Assembly: GCA_963680875.1 (NCBI GenBank)
Contig: OY804575.1
Coordinates: 32,578,494-32,642,493 of the forward strand
Reading direction: 5' to 3'
Length of the DNA: 64,000 nt
Origin: Bathymodiolus brooksi
Taxonomy: Eukaryota > Mollusca > Bivalvia > Mytilida > Modiolidae
Position 1 is the first letter of the stretch; every line of letters begins with the position of its first letter. Positions 12,501 through 25,323 of this stretch are shown piece by piece. The position numbers were made by a program, and so were the translations under genes. The notes under the pieces were generated by a model, which worked only from the letters and a program-made list of their open reading frames with translations, ran no database searches and was not told the origin of the DNA.

Positions 12501-12610
12501 TACCAGAAAAACAAGAGATACCACACTGTCGGAACAGCTCTAAAATCTAACCGAAAAACAACAGATCCACACTGTCGGAACAGTTACAAAATCTAACTGA
12601 AAACCAAGAG
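9571..12610 (+). repeat. 1,404-bp 30-monomer HOR, second block
   Basis: This repeats the HOR of 301-3340 at 9,270-bp spacing and has the same internal period of 1,404 bp (markers at 9879 and 11283). It carries GACATATC in both full copies and CACTGTCTG in both, so the two differences that separate the copies at the window start are not fixed by block. One monomer reads AAAACCACCACAC near 10970 where the other copies read AAAACACCACAC. No gene is present. Confidence 0.9.
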
Positions 12611-15600
12611 ATACCACACTGTCGGAACAGCTCTAATATCTAACAGAAAAACAAAAAATACCACACTTTCGGAACAGTTCCAAAATCGAACAGAAAAACA
12701 AGAGATACCACACTGTCGGCACATTTCTAAGATCTAACAGAAAAACAAGAGATACCACACTGTCCGAACATTTCTAAGATCTAACAGAAAAACAAGAGAT
12801 ACCACACTCTCGGAACAGTTCTAAGATCTAACAGAAAAACAAGAAACACCACACTGTCGGAACAGTTCCAAAATCTAACAGTAAAACAAGAGATATCACA
12901 CTGTCGGAACAGTTACGCAATATAACAGAAAAACAAGAGATATCACACTGTTGCAACAGTTTCAAAACCTACCAAGAAAACAACAGATACCACACAGTCG
13001 GAATAGCTCCAAAATCAAACATAAACACAACAAATACCACACTGTCGGAACAGCTCTAAAACCTAACAAAAAAACAAAAAATACCACACTGTCTGAACAA
13101 TTCCAAAATCTAACAAAAAAACAAGAGATACCACACTTTCGGAACAGCTCTAAAATCTAACAGAAAAACAAGAGATACCACACTGTCGGAGCAGTTACAA
13201 ATCTAACTGAAAAACAAGGGCTACCACACTGTCGGAACAGCTCTAAAATCTAACCGAAAAACAAGAGATCCACACTGTCGGAACAGTTACAAAATCTAAC
13301 TGAAAAACAAGAGATACCACACTGTCGGAACAGTTACAAAATCTAACTGAAAAACAAGAGATACCACACTGTCGGAACAGCTCTAATATCTAACAGAAAA
13401 ACAAAACATACCACACTTTCGGAACAGTTCGACAATCTAACAGAAAAACAAGAGATACCACACTGCCGGAACAGCTCTAATATCTAACATAAAAACAAAA
13501 ATACCACACTGTCGGAACAGTTCCAAGATCTAGCAGAAAATCAAGTGATACTACACTGTTGGAACAGTTCCACAATCTAACAGAAAATCAAGATATATCA
13601 CACTGTTGCAACAGTTTCAAAACCTACCAGAAAAACAAGAAACACCACACTGTCGGAACAGTTCCAAAATCTAACAGTAAAACAAGAGATATCACACTGT
13701 CGGAACAGTTACGCAATCTAACAGAAAAACAAGAGATATCACACTGTCGCAACAGTTTCAAAATCTACCAGAAAAACAAGAGATACCACACTGTCGTAAC
13801 AGCTCTAATATCTAACCAAAAAACAAGAGATCCACACTGTCGGAACAGTTACAAAATCTAACTGAAAACCAAGAGATGCCACACTGTCGGAACAGTTCCA
13901 AAATCTAACAGAAAAACAAAAGATATCACACTGTCGGAACAGTTCTAAGATCTAACAGAAAAACAAGAAACACCACACTGTCGGAACAGTTCCAAATCTA
14001 ACAGTAAAACAAGACATATCACACTGTCGGAACAGTTACGCAATCTAACAAAAAAACAAGAGATATCACACTGTCGCAACAGTTTCAAAATGTACCAGAA
14101 AAACAACAGATACCACACAGTCGGAATAGCTCCAAAATCAAACACAAACACAACAAATACCACACTGTCGGAACAGCTCTAAAACCAAACAGAAAAACAA
14201 AACATACCACACTGTCTGAACAATTCCAAAATCTAACAGAAAAACAAGAGATACCACACTGTCGGAGCAGTTACAAATCGAACTGAAAAACAAGAGATAC
14301 CACACTGTCGGAACAGTTCCAAAATCTAACAGTAAAACATCAGATATCACACTGTCGGAACAGTTACGCAATCTAACAGAAAAACAAGAGATATCACACT
14401 GTCGCAACAGTTACAAAATCTACAAGAAAAACAAGAGATACCACACTGTCGGAATAGCTCCAAAATCAAACACAAACACAACAAATACCACACTGTCGGA
14501 ACAGCTCTAAAATGTAACAGAAAAACAAGAGATACCACACTGTCGGAACAGTTCTACAATCTAACAGAAAAACAAGAGATACCACACTGTCGGAACAGCT
14601 CTAAAATCTAACCGAAAAACAAGAGATCCAGACTGTCGGAACAGTTGCAAAATCTAACTGAAAAACAAGAGATACCAAATTGTCGAAACAGTTACAAAAT
14701 CTAACTGAAAAACAAGAGATATCACACTGTCGGAACAACTCTAATATCTAACAGAAAAACAAAAAATACCACACTTTCGGAACAGTTCCACAATCTAACA
14801 GAAACACAAGAGATACCACACTGCCGGAACAGCTCTAATATCTAACAGAAAAACAAAAAATACCACACTGTCGGAACAGTTCCAAGATCTAGCAGAAAAT
14901 CAAGAGATACCACACTGTCTGAACAGTTCCACAATCTAACAGAAAATCAAGATATATCACACTGTTGCAACAGTTTCAAAACCTACCAGAAAAAAAAACA
15001 CCACACTGTCGGAACAGTTCCAAAATCTAACAGTAAAACAAGAGATATCACACTGTCGGAACAGTTACGCAATCTAACAGAAAAACAAGAGATATCACAC
15101 TGTCGCAACAGTTTCAAAATCTACCAGAAAAACAAGAGATACCACACTGTCGGAACAGCTCTAAAATCTAACCGAAAAACAAGAGATCCACACTGTCGGA
15201 ACAGTTACAAAATCTAACTGAAAACCAAGAGATACCACACTGTCGGAACAGCTCTAATATCTAACAGAAAAACAAAAAATACCACACTTTCGGAACAGTT
15301 CCAAAATCGAACAGAAAAACAAGAGATACCACACTGCCGGAACAGCTCTAATATCTAACAGAAAAACAAAAATACCACACTTTCGGAACAGTTCCAAAAT
15401 CTAACAGAAACACAAGAGATACCACACTGTCGGCACATTTCTAAGATCTAACAGAAAAACAAGAGATATCACACTGTCGGAACATTTCTAAGATCTAACA
15501 GAAAAACAAGAGATACCACACTCTCGGAACAGTTCTAAGATCTAACAGAAAAACAAGAAACACCACACTGTCGGAACAGTTCCAAAATCTAACAGTAAAA

Positions 15601-17171
15601 CAAGAGATATCACACTGTCGGAACAGTTACGCAATCTAACAGAAAAACAAGAGATATCACACTGTTGCAACAGTTTCAAAACCTACCAAGAAAACAAGAG
15701 ATGCCACACTGTCGGAACAGTTCCAAATTCTAACAGAAAAACAAGAAACACCACACTGTCGGAACAGTTCCAAAATCTACCAGAAAAACAAGAGATACCA
15801 CACTGCCGGAACAGCTCTAATATCTAACAGAAAAACAAAAATACCACACTTTCGGAACAGTTCCAAAATCTAACAGAAACACAAGAGATACCACACTGTC
15901 GGCACATTTCTAAGATCTAACAGAAAAACAAGAGATACCACACTGTCGGAACATTTCTAAGATCTAACAGAAAAACAAGAGATACCACACTCTCGGAACA
16001 GTTCTAAGATCTAACAGAAAAACAAGAAACACCACACTGTCGGAACAGTTCCAAAATCTAACAGTAAAACAAGAGATATCACACTGTCGGAACAGTTACG
16101 CAATCTAACAGAAAAACAAGAGATATCACACTGTTGCAACAGTTTCAAAACCTACCAAGAAAACAAGAGATACCACACTGTCGGAACAGTTCCAAATTCT
16201 AACAGAAAAACAAGAAACACCACACTGTCGGAATAGCTCCAAAATCAAACACAAACACAACAAATACCACACTGTCGGAACAGCTCTAAAACCTAACAAA
16301 AAAACAAAAAATACCACACTGTCTGAACAATTCCAAAATCTAACAAAAAAACAAGAGATACCACACTTTCGGAACACCTCTAAAATCTAACCGAAAAACA
16401 AGAGATACCACACTGTCGGAGCAGTTACAAATCTAACTGAAAAACAAGGGCTACCACACTGTCGGAACAGCTCTAAAATCTAACCGAAAAACAAGAGATC
16501 CACACTGTCGGAACAGTTACAAAATCTAACTGAAAAACAAGAGATACCACACTGTCGGAACAGTTACAAAATCTAACTGAAAAACAAGAGATACCACACT
16601 GTCGGAACAGCTCTAATATCTAACAGAAAAACAAAACATACCACACTTTCGGAACAGTTCGACAATCTAACAGAAAAACAAGAGATACCACACTGCCGGA
16701 ACAGCTCTAATATCTAACATAAAAACAAAAATACCACACTGTCGGAACAGTTCCAAGATCTAGCAGAAAATCAAGAGATACTACACTGTTGGAACAGTTC
16801 CACAATCTAACAGAAAATCAAGATATATCACACTGTTGCAACAGTTTCAAAACCTACCAGAAAAACAAGAAACACCACACTGTCGGAACAGTTCCAAAAT
16901 CTAACAGTAAAACAAGAGATATCACACTGTCGGAACAGTTACGCAATCTAACAGAAAAACAAGAGATATCACACTGTCGCAACAGTTTCAAAATCTACCA
17001 GAAAAACAAGAGATACCACACTGTCGTAACAGCTCTAATATCTAACCGAAAAACAAGAGATCCACACTGTCGGAACAGTTACAAAATCTAACTGAAAACC
17101 AAGAGATGCCACACTGTCGGAACAGTTCCAAAATCTAACAGAAAAACAAAAGATATCACACTGTCGGAACA
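12611..17171 (+). repeat. Mosaic half of super-unit copy 2
   Basis: This stretch is equivalent to 3341-8930 without the extra 1,030-bp block. It includes the 469-bp duplication (ACACTGCCGG near 15331 and 15800) and the single-monomer fusion near 14509. All of it is 47-bp satellite with no unique DNA. Confidence 0.85.
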
Positions 17172-18947
17172 GTTACAAATCGAACTGAAAAACAAGAGAT
17201 ACCACACTGTCGGAACAGTTCCAAAATCTAACAGTAAAACATCAGATATCACACTGTCGGAACAGTTACGCAATCTAACAGAAAAACAAGAGATATCACA
17301 CTGTCGCAACAGTTTCAAAATCTACAAGAAAAACAAGAGATACCACACTGTCGGAATAGCTCCAAAATCAAACACAAACACAACAAATACCACACTGTCG
17401 GAACAGCTCTAAAATGTAACAGAAAAACAAAAAATACCACACTGTCTGAACAATTCCAAAATCTAACAGAAAAAAAAGAGATACCACACTGTCGGAACAG
17501 CTCTAATATCTAACAGAAAAACAAGAGATATCACACTGTCGGAACAACTCTAATATCTAACAGAAAAACAAAAATACCACACTTTCGGAACAGTTCCACA
17601 ATCTAACAGAAACACAAGAGATACCACACTGCCGGAACAGCTCTAATATCTAACATAAAAACAAAACATACCACACTGTCGGAACAGTTCCAAGATCTAG
17701 CAGAAAATCAAGAGATACCACACTGTCTGAACAGTTCCACAATCTAACAGAAAATCAAGATATATCACACTGTTGCAACAGTTTCAAAACCTACCAGAAA
17801 AATAAGAAACACCACACTGTCGGAACAGTTCCAAAATCTAACAGTAAAACAAGAGATATCACACTGTCGGAACAGTTACGCAATCTAACAGAAAAACAAG
17901 AGATATCACACTGTCGCAACAGTTTCAAAATCTACCGGAAAAAAACAAGAGATACCACACTGTCGGAACAGCTCTAAAATCTAACCGAAAAACAAGAGAT
18001 CCACACTGTCGGAACAGTTACAAAATCTAACTGAAAACCAAGAGATGCCATACTGTCGGAACAGCTCTAATATCTAACAGAAAAACAAAAAATACCACAC
18101 TTTCGGAACAGTTCCACAATCGAACAGAAAAACAAGAGATACCACACTGCCGGAACAGCTCTAATATCTAACAGAAAAACAAAAATACCACACTTTCGGA
18201 ACAGTTCCAAAATCTAACAGAAACACAAGAGATACCACACTGTCGGCACATTTCTAAGATCTAACAGAAAAACAAGAGATACCACACTCTCGGAACAGTT
18301 CCCAAATCTAACAGAAAAACAAGAGATACCACACTGTCGGAACATTTCTAAGATCTAACAGAAAAACAAGAGATACCACACTCTCGGAACAGTTCCAAAA
18401 TCTAACAGTAAAACAAGAGATATCACACTGTCGGAACAGTTACGCAATCTAACAGAAAAACAAGAGATATCACACTGTTGCAACAGTTTCAAAACCTACC
18501 AGAAAAACAAGAGATACCACACTGTCGGAACAGTTCCAAAATCTAACAGAAAAACAAGAGATATCACACTGTAGGAACAGTTCTGAGATCTAACAGAAAA
18601 ACAAGAAACACCACACTGTCGGAACAGTTCCAAAATCTAACAGTAAAACAAGAGATATCACACTGTCGGAACAGTTACGCAATCTAACAGAAAAATAAGA
18701 GATATCACACTGTCGCAACAGTTTCAAAATCTACCAGAAAAACAAGAGATACCACACTGTCGGAATAGCTCCAAAATCAAACACAAACACAACAAATACC
18801 ACCCTGTCGGAACAGCTCTAAAACCTAACAGAAAAACAAAAAATACCACACTGTCTGAACAATTCCAAAATCTAACAGAAAAACAAGAGATACCACACTT
18901 TCGGAACAGCTCTAAAATCTAACCGAAAAACAAGAGATACCACACTG
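17172..18947 (+). repeat. 1.78-kb dispersed block, copy A
   Basis: It matches 20456-22231 at 3,284-bp spacing and 33569-35344 at 16,397-bp spacing. Diagnostic sequence includes TACCGGAAAAAAAC, GATGCCATACTG, CACTCTCGGAACAGTTCCC, CACTGTAGG with CTGAGATC, and ACCACCCTGTCGG. Its upstream edge is where the TTACAAATCG monomer begins to match. Its downstream edge is the GAGCAG monomer near 18947. Confidence 0.85.
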
Positions 18948-20455
18948 TCGGAGCAGTTACAAAATCTAACTGAAAAACAAGAGATACCACACTGTCGGAA
19001 CAGTTCCAAAATCTAACAGTAAAACAAGAGATATCACACTGTCGGAACAGTTACGCAATCTAACAGAAAAACAAGAGATATCACACTGTTGCAACAGTTT
19101 CAAAACCTACCAAGAAAACAAGAGATACCACACTGTCGGAACAGTTCCAAATTCTAACAGAAAAACAAGAAACAACACACTGTCGGAATAGCTCCAAAAT
19201 CAAACACAAACACAACAAATACCACACTGTCGGAACAGCTCTAAAACCTAACAAAAAAACAAAAAATACCACACTGTCTGAACAATTCCAAAATCTAACA
19301 AAAAAACAAGAGATACCACACTTTCGGAACACCTCTAAAATCTAACCGAAAAACAAGAGATACCACACTGTCGGAGCAGTTACAAATCTAACTGAAAAAC
19401 AAGGGCTACCACACTGTCGGAACAGCTCTAAAATCTAACCGAAAAACAAGAGATCCACACTGTCGGAACAGTTACAAAATCTAACTGAAAAACAAGAGAT
19501 ACCACACTGTCGGAACAGTTACAAAATCTAACTGAAAAACAAGAGATACCACATTGTCGGAACAGCTCTAATATCTAACAGAAAAACAAAACATACCACA
19601 CTTTCGGAACAGTTCGACAATCTAACAGAAAAACAAGAGATACCACACTGCCGGAACAGCTCTAATATCTAACATAAAAACAAAAATACCACACTGTCGG
19701 AACAGCTCCAAGATCTAGCAGAAAATCAAGAGATACTACACTGTTGGAACAGTTCCACAATCTAACAGAAAATCAAGATATATCACACTGTTGCAACAGT
19801 TTCAAAACCTACCAGAAAAACAAGAAACACCACACTGTCGGAACAGTTCCAAAATCTAACAGTAAAACAAGAGATATCACACTGTCGGAACAGTTACGCA
19901 ATCTAACAGAAAAACAAGAGATATCACACTGTCGCAACAGTTTCAAAATCTACCAGAAAAACAAGAGATACCACACTGTCGTAACAGCTCTAATATCTAA
20001 CCGAAAAACAAGAGATCCACACTGTCGGAACAGTTACAAAATCTAACTGAAAACCAAGAGATGCCACACTGTCGGAACAGTTCCAAAATCTAACAGAAAA
20101 ACAAAAGATATCACACTGTCGGAACAGTTCTAAGATCTAACAGAAAAACAAGAAACACCACACTGTCGGAACAGTTCCAAAATCTAACAGTAAAACAAGA
20201 CATATCACACTGTCGGAACAGTTACGCAATCTAACAAAAAAACAAGAGATATCACACTGTCGCAACAGTTTCAAAATCTACCAGAAAAACAACAGATACC
20301 ACACAGTCGGAATAACTCCAAAATCAAACACAAACACAACAAATACCACACTGTCGGAACAGCTCTAAAACCTAACAGAAAAACAAAACATACCACACTG
20401 TCTGAACAATTCCAAAATCTAACAGAAAAACAAGAGATACCACACTGTCGGAGCA
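18948..20455 (+). repeat. Re-used piece of 16.0-17.2 kb, then HOR-type monomers
   Basis: 18990-20130 follows 16035-17175 at 2,955-bp spacing, including CAAGGGCTACC, TTCGACAATC, ACTACACTGTTGG and CGTAACAG. Private changes are AACAACACAC near 19171, CCACATTGTCGG near 19551 and CAGCTCCAAGATC near 19706. After about 20130 the monomer order reverts to the 1,404-bp type, with CGGAATAAC near 20310 as a private change. Confidence 0.8.
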
Positions 20456-22231
20456 GTTACAAATCGAACTGAAAAACAAGAGATACCACACTGTCGGAAC
20501 AGTTCCAAAATCTAACAGTAAAACATCAGATATCACACTGTCGGAACAGTTACGCAATCTAACAGAAAAACAAGAGATATCACACTGTCGCAACAGTTTC
20601 AAAATCTACAAGAAAAACAAGAGATACCACACTGTCGGAATAGCTCCAAAATCAAACACAAACACAACAAATACCACACTGTCGGAACAGCTCTAAAATG
20701 TAACAGAAAAACAAAAAATACCACACTGTCTGAACAATTCCAAAATCTAACAGAAAAAAAAGAGATACCACACTGTCGGAACAGCTCTAATATCTAACAG
20801 AAAAACAAGAGATATCACACTGTCGGAACAACTCTAATATCTAACAGAAAAACAAAAATACCACACTTTCGGAACAGTTCCACAATCTAACAGAAACACA
20901 AGAGATACCACACTGCCGGAACAGCTCTAATATCTAACATAAAAACAAAACATACCACACTGTCGGAACAGTTCCAAGATCTAGCAGAAAATCAAGAGAT
21001 ACCACACTGTCTGAACAGTTCCACAATCTAACAGAAAATCAAGATATATCACACTGTTGCAACAGTTTCAAAACCTACCAGAAAAATAAGAAACACCACA
21101 CTGTCGGAACAGTTCCAAAATCTAACAGTAAAACAAGAGATATCACACTGTCGGAACAGTTACGCAATCTAACAGAAAAACAAGAGATATCACACTGTCG
21201 CAACAGTTTCAAAATCTACCGGAAAAAAACAAGAGATACCACACTGTCGGAACAGCTCTAAAATCTAACCGAAAAACAAGAGATCCACACTGTCGGAACA
21301 GTTACAAAATCTAACTGAAAACCAAGAGATGCCATACTGTCGGAACAGCTCTAATATCTAACAGAAAAACAAAAAATACCACACTTTCGGAACAGTTCCA
21401 CAATCGAACAGAAAAACAAGAGATACCACACTGCCGGAACAGCTCTAATATCTAACAGAAAAACAAAAATACCACACTTTCGGAACAGTTCCAAAATCTA
21501 ACAGAAACACAAGAGATACCACACTGTCGGCACATTTCTAAGATCTAACAGAAAAACAAGAGATACCACACTCTCGGAACAGTTCCCAAATCTAACAGAA
21601 AAACAAGAGATACCACACTGTCGGAACATTTCTAAGATCTAACAGAAAAACAAGAGATACCACACTCTCGGAACAGTTCCAAAATCTAACAGTAAAACAA
21701 GAGATATCACACTGTCGGAACAGTTACGCAATCTAACAGAAAAACAAGAGATATCACACTGTTGCAACAGTTTCAAAACCTACCAGAAAAACAAGAGATA
21801 CCACACTGTCGGAACAGTTCCAAAATCTAACAGAAAAACAAGAGATATCACACTGTAGGAACAGTTCTGAGATCTAACAGAAAAACAAGAAACACCACAC
21901 TGTCGGAACAGTTCCAAAATCTAACAGTAAAACAAGAGATATCACACTGTCGGAACAGTTACGCAATCTAACAGAAAAATAAGAGATATCACACTGTCGC
22001 AACAGTTTCAAAATCTACCAGAAAAACAAGAGATACCACACTGTCGGAATAGCTCCAAAATCAAACACAAACACAACAAATACCACCCTGTCGGAACAGC
22101 TCTAAAACCTAACAGAAAAACAAAAAATACCACACTGTCTGAACAATTCCAAAATCTAACAGAAAAACAAGAGATACCACACTTTCGGAACAGCTCTAAA
22201 ATCTAACCGAAAAACAAGAGATACCACACTG
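20456..22231 (+). repeat. 1.78-kb dispersed block, copy B
   Basis: This is copy B of the block at 17172-18947. It shares TACCGGAAAAAAAC near 21217, GATGCCATACTG at 21328, CTGAGATC near 21868 and ACCACCCTGTCGG near 22083. The upstream flank also matches 33485 onward at 13,113-bp spacing, so copies B and C share a longer common context than copy A. Confidence 0.85.
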
Positions 22232-22700
22232 TCGGAACAGCTCTAATATCTAACAGAAAAACAAGAGATATCACACTGTCGGAACAACTCTAATATCTAA
22301 CAGAAAAACAAAAATACCACACTTTCGGAACAGTTCCACAATCTAACAGAAACACAAGAGATACCACACTGCCGGAACAGCTCTAATATCTAACATAAAA
22401 ACAAAACATACCACACTGTCGGAACAGTTCCAAGATCTAGCAGAAAATCAAGAGATACCACACTGTCTGAACAGTTCCACAATCTAACAGAAAATCAAGA
22501 TATATCACACTGTTGCAACAGTTTCAAAACCTACCAGAAAAATAAGAAACACCACACTGTCGGAACAGTTCCAAAATCTAACAGTAAAACAAGAGATATC
22601 ACACTGTCGGAACAGTTACGCAATCTAACAGAAAAACAAGAGATACCACACTTTCGGAACAGCTCTAAAATCTAACCGAAAAACAAGAGATACCACACTG
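22232..22700 (+). repeat. Short re-copied piece of 20.77-21.19 kb
   Basis: 22231-22645 follows 20774-21188 at a spacing of 1,457 bp, exactly 31 monomers, including the AAATAAGAAACACC monomer near 22540. The match ends near 22645, where GATATC is replaced by GATACC and a TTCGG monomer follows. The breakpoints fall between monomers without shifting register. Confidence 0.8.
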
Positions 22701-25170
22701 TCGGAGCAGTTACAAAATCTAACTGAAAAACAAGAGATACCACACTGTCGGAACAGTTCCAAAATCTAACAGTAAAACAAGAGATATCACACTGTCGAAA
22801 CAGTTACGCAATCTAACAGAAAAACAAGAGATTTCACACTGTCGGAACAGCTCTAAAATCTAACCGAAAAACAAGAGATCCACACTTTCGAACAGTTACA
22901 AAATCTAACAGTAAAACAAGAGATATCACACTGTCGGAACAATTACGCAATCTAACAGAAAAACAAGAGATATCACACTGTTGCAACAGTTTCAAAACCT
23001 ACCAGAAAAACAAGAGATACCACACTGTCGGAACAGTTCCAAAATCTAACAGAAAAACAAGAGATACCACACTTTCGGAACAGCTCTAAAATCTAACCGA
23101 AAAACAAGAGATACCACACTGTCGGAGCAGTTACAAATCTAAATGAAAAACAAGAGATACCACACTGTCGGAACAGTTCCAAAATCTAACAGTAAAACAA
23201 GAGATATCACACTGTCGGAACAGTTACGCAATCTAACAGAAAAACAAGAGATATCACACTGTCGGAACAGCTCTAAAATCTAACCGAAAAACAAGAGATC
23301 CACACTGTCGGAACAGTTACAAAATCTAACAGTGAAACAAGAGATATCACACTGTCGGAACAGTTACGCAATCTAACAGAAAAACCAGAGATATCACACT
23401 GTTGCAACAGTTTCAAAACCTACCAGAAAAACAAGAGATACCACACTGTCGGAACAGTTCCAAAATCTAACAGAAAAACAAGAGATATCACACTGTAGGA
23501 ACAGTTCTAAGATCTAATAGAAAAACAAGAAACGCCACACTTTCGGAACAGTTCTACAATCTAACAGAAAAACAAGAGATACCACACTTCCGGAACAGCT
23601 CTAATATCTAACAGAAAAACAAAAATATCACACTGTCGGAACAGTTCCTAGATCTAGCAGAAAATCAAGAGATACCACACTGTTGGAACAGTTCCACAAT
23701 CTAACAGAAAATCAAGATATATCACACTGTTGCAACAGTTTCAAAACCTACCAGAAAAACAAGAAACACCACACTGTCTAACAGTTCCAAAATCTAACAG
23801 TAAAACAAGAGATATCACACTGTCGGAACAGTTATGCAATCTAACAGAAAATCAAGAGATATCACACTGTCGCAACAGTTTCAAAATCTACCAGAAAAAC
23901 AAGAGATACCACACTGTCGGAACAGCTCTAATATCTAACCGAAAAACAAGAGATCCACACTGTCGAACAGTTACAAAATCTAACTGAAAACCAAGAGATA
24001 CCACACTGTCGGAACAGTTACAAATCTAACAGAAAAACAAAAGATATCACACTGTCGGAACAGTTCTAAGATCTACCAGAAAACAAGAAACACCACACTG
24101 TCGGAACAGTTCCAAAATCTAACAGTAAAACAAGAGATATCACACTGTCGGAACAGTTACGCAATCTAACAAAAAAACAAGAGATATCACACTGTCGCAA
24201 CGGTTTCAAAATCTACCAGAAAAACAAGAGATACCACACAGTCGGAATAGCTCCAAAATCAAACACAAACACAACAAATACCACACTGTCGGAACAGCTC
24301 TAAAACCTAACAGAAAAACAAAAAATACCACACTGTCTGAACAATTCCAAAATCTAACAAAAAAGCAAGAGATACCACACTTTCGGAACAGCTCTAAAAA
24401 TCTAACCGAAAAACAAGAGATACCACACTGTCGGAGCAGTTACAAAATCTAACTGAAAAACAAGAGATACCACACTGTCGGAACAGTTCCAAAATCTAAC
24501 AGTAAAACAAGAGATATCACACTGTCGGAACAGTTACGCAATCTAAGAGAAAAACAAGAGATTTCACACTGTCGGAACAGCTCTAAAATCTAACCGAAAA
24601 ACAAGAGATCCACACTTTCGAACAGTTACAAAATCTAACAGTAAAACAAGAGATATCACACTGTCGGAACAATTACGCAATCTAACAGAAAAACAAGAGA
24701 TATCACACTGTTGCAACAGTTTCAAAACCTACCAGAAAAACAAGAGATACCACACTGTTGGAACAGTTCCAAAATCTAACAGAAAAACAAGAGATATCAC
24801 ACTGTAGGAACAGTTCTAAGATCTAACAGAAAAACAAGAAACACCACACTGTCGGAACAGTTCCAAAATCTAACAGTAAAACAAGAGATATCACACTGTC
24901 GGAACAGTTACGCAATCTAACAGAAAAACAAGAGATACCACACAGTCGGAATAGCTCCAAAATCAAACACAAAAACAACAAATACCACACTGTCGGAACA
25001 GCTCTAAAACCTAAAAGAAAAACAAAAAATACCACACTGTCTGAACAATTCCAAAATCTAACAGAAAAACAAGAGATACCACACTTTCGGAACATCTCTA
25101 AAAATCTAACGGAAAAACAAGAGATACCACACTGTCGGAGCAGTTACAAAATCTAACTGAAAAACAAGAG
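22701..25170 (+). repeat. 2.5-kb block, copy 1
   Basis: It matches 35344-38095. Shared markers include a 1-bp deletion giving CACTTTCGAACAG at 22881 and 24611, AAATCTAAATG near 23137, GTGAAACAAG near 23332, CACTGTCTAACAG near 23772, TTATGCAATC near 23830, AAAAAGCAAG near 24360 and CTAAAAATC near 24395. The spacing to the partner changes from about 12,643 to 12,926 bp near 23 kb because the partner has about six more monomers there, and to 12,927 after a 1-bp difference near 24020. Confidence 0.83.
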
Positions 25171-25323
25171 ATACCAAATTGTCGAAACAGTTACAAAATC
25201 TAACTGAAAAACAAGAGATATCACACTGTCGGAACAACTCTAATATCTAACAGAAAAACAAAAAATACCACACTTTCGGAACAGTTCCACAATCTAACAG
25301 AAACACAAGAGATACCAGACTGC
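25171..25323 (+). repeat. Return of 1,404-type monomers
   Basis: Near 25171 the sequence switches to the AAATTGTCGAAACAG monomer followed by the CGGAACAACTCTAATATC monomer. This is the exact order at the end and start of the 1,404-bp unit. A private change ACCAGACTG occurs near 25316. Confidence 0.8.

Larger units (their letters stand above)
9571..17810 (+). repeat. Super-unit, copy 2, 8,240-bp version
   Basis: It matches 301-9570 in order. The markers at 3681, 4289, 4675 and 6856 of copy 1 reappear exactly 9,270 bp later. The marker at 8549 reappears 8,240 bp later, at 16789. The missing 1,030 bp equals the second copy of the 22-monomer duplication in copy 1. Small differences include ATAAACACAAC near 13021 versus ACAAACACAAC near 3751. 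A third partial start of the unit follows 17811 and diverges near 17935 at TACCGGAAAAAAAC. Confidence 0.85.
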
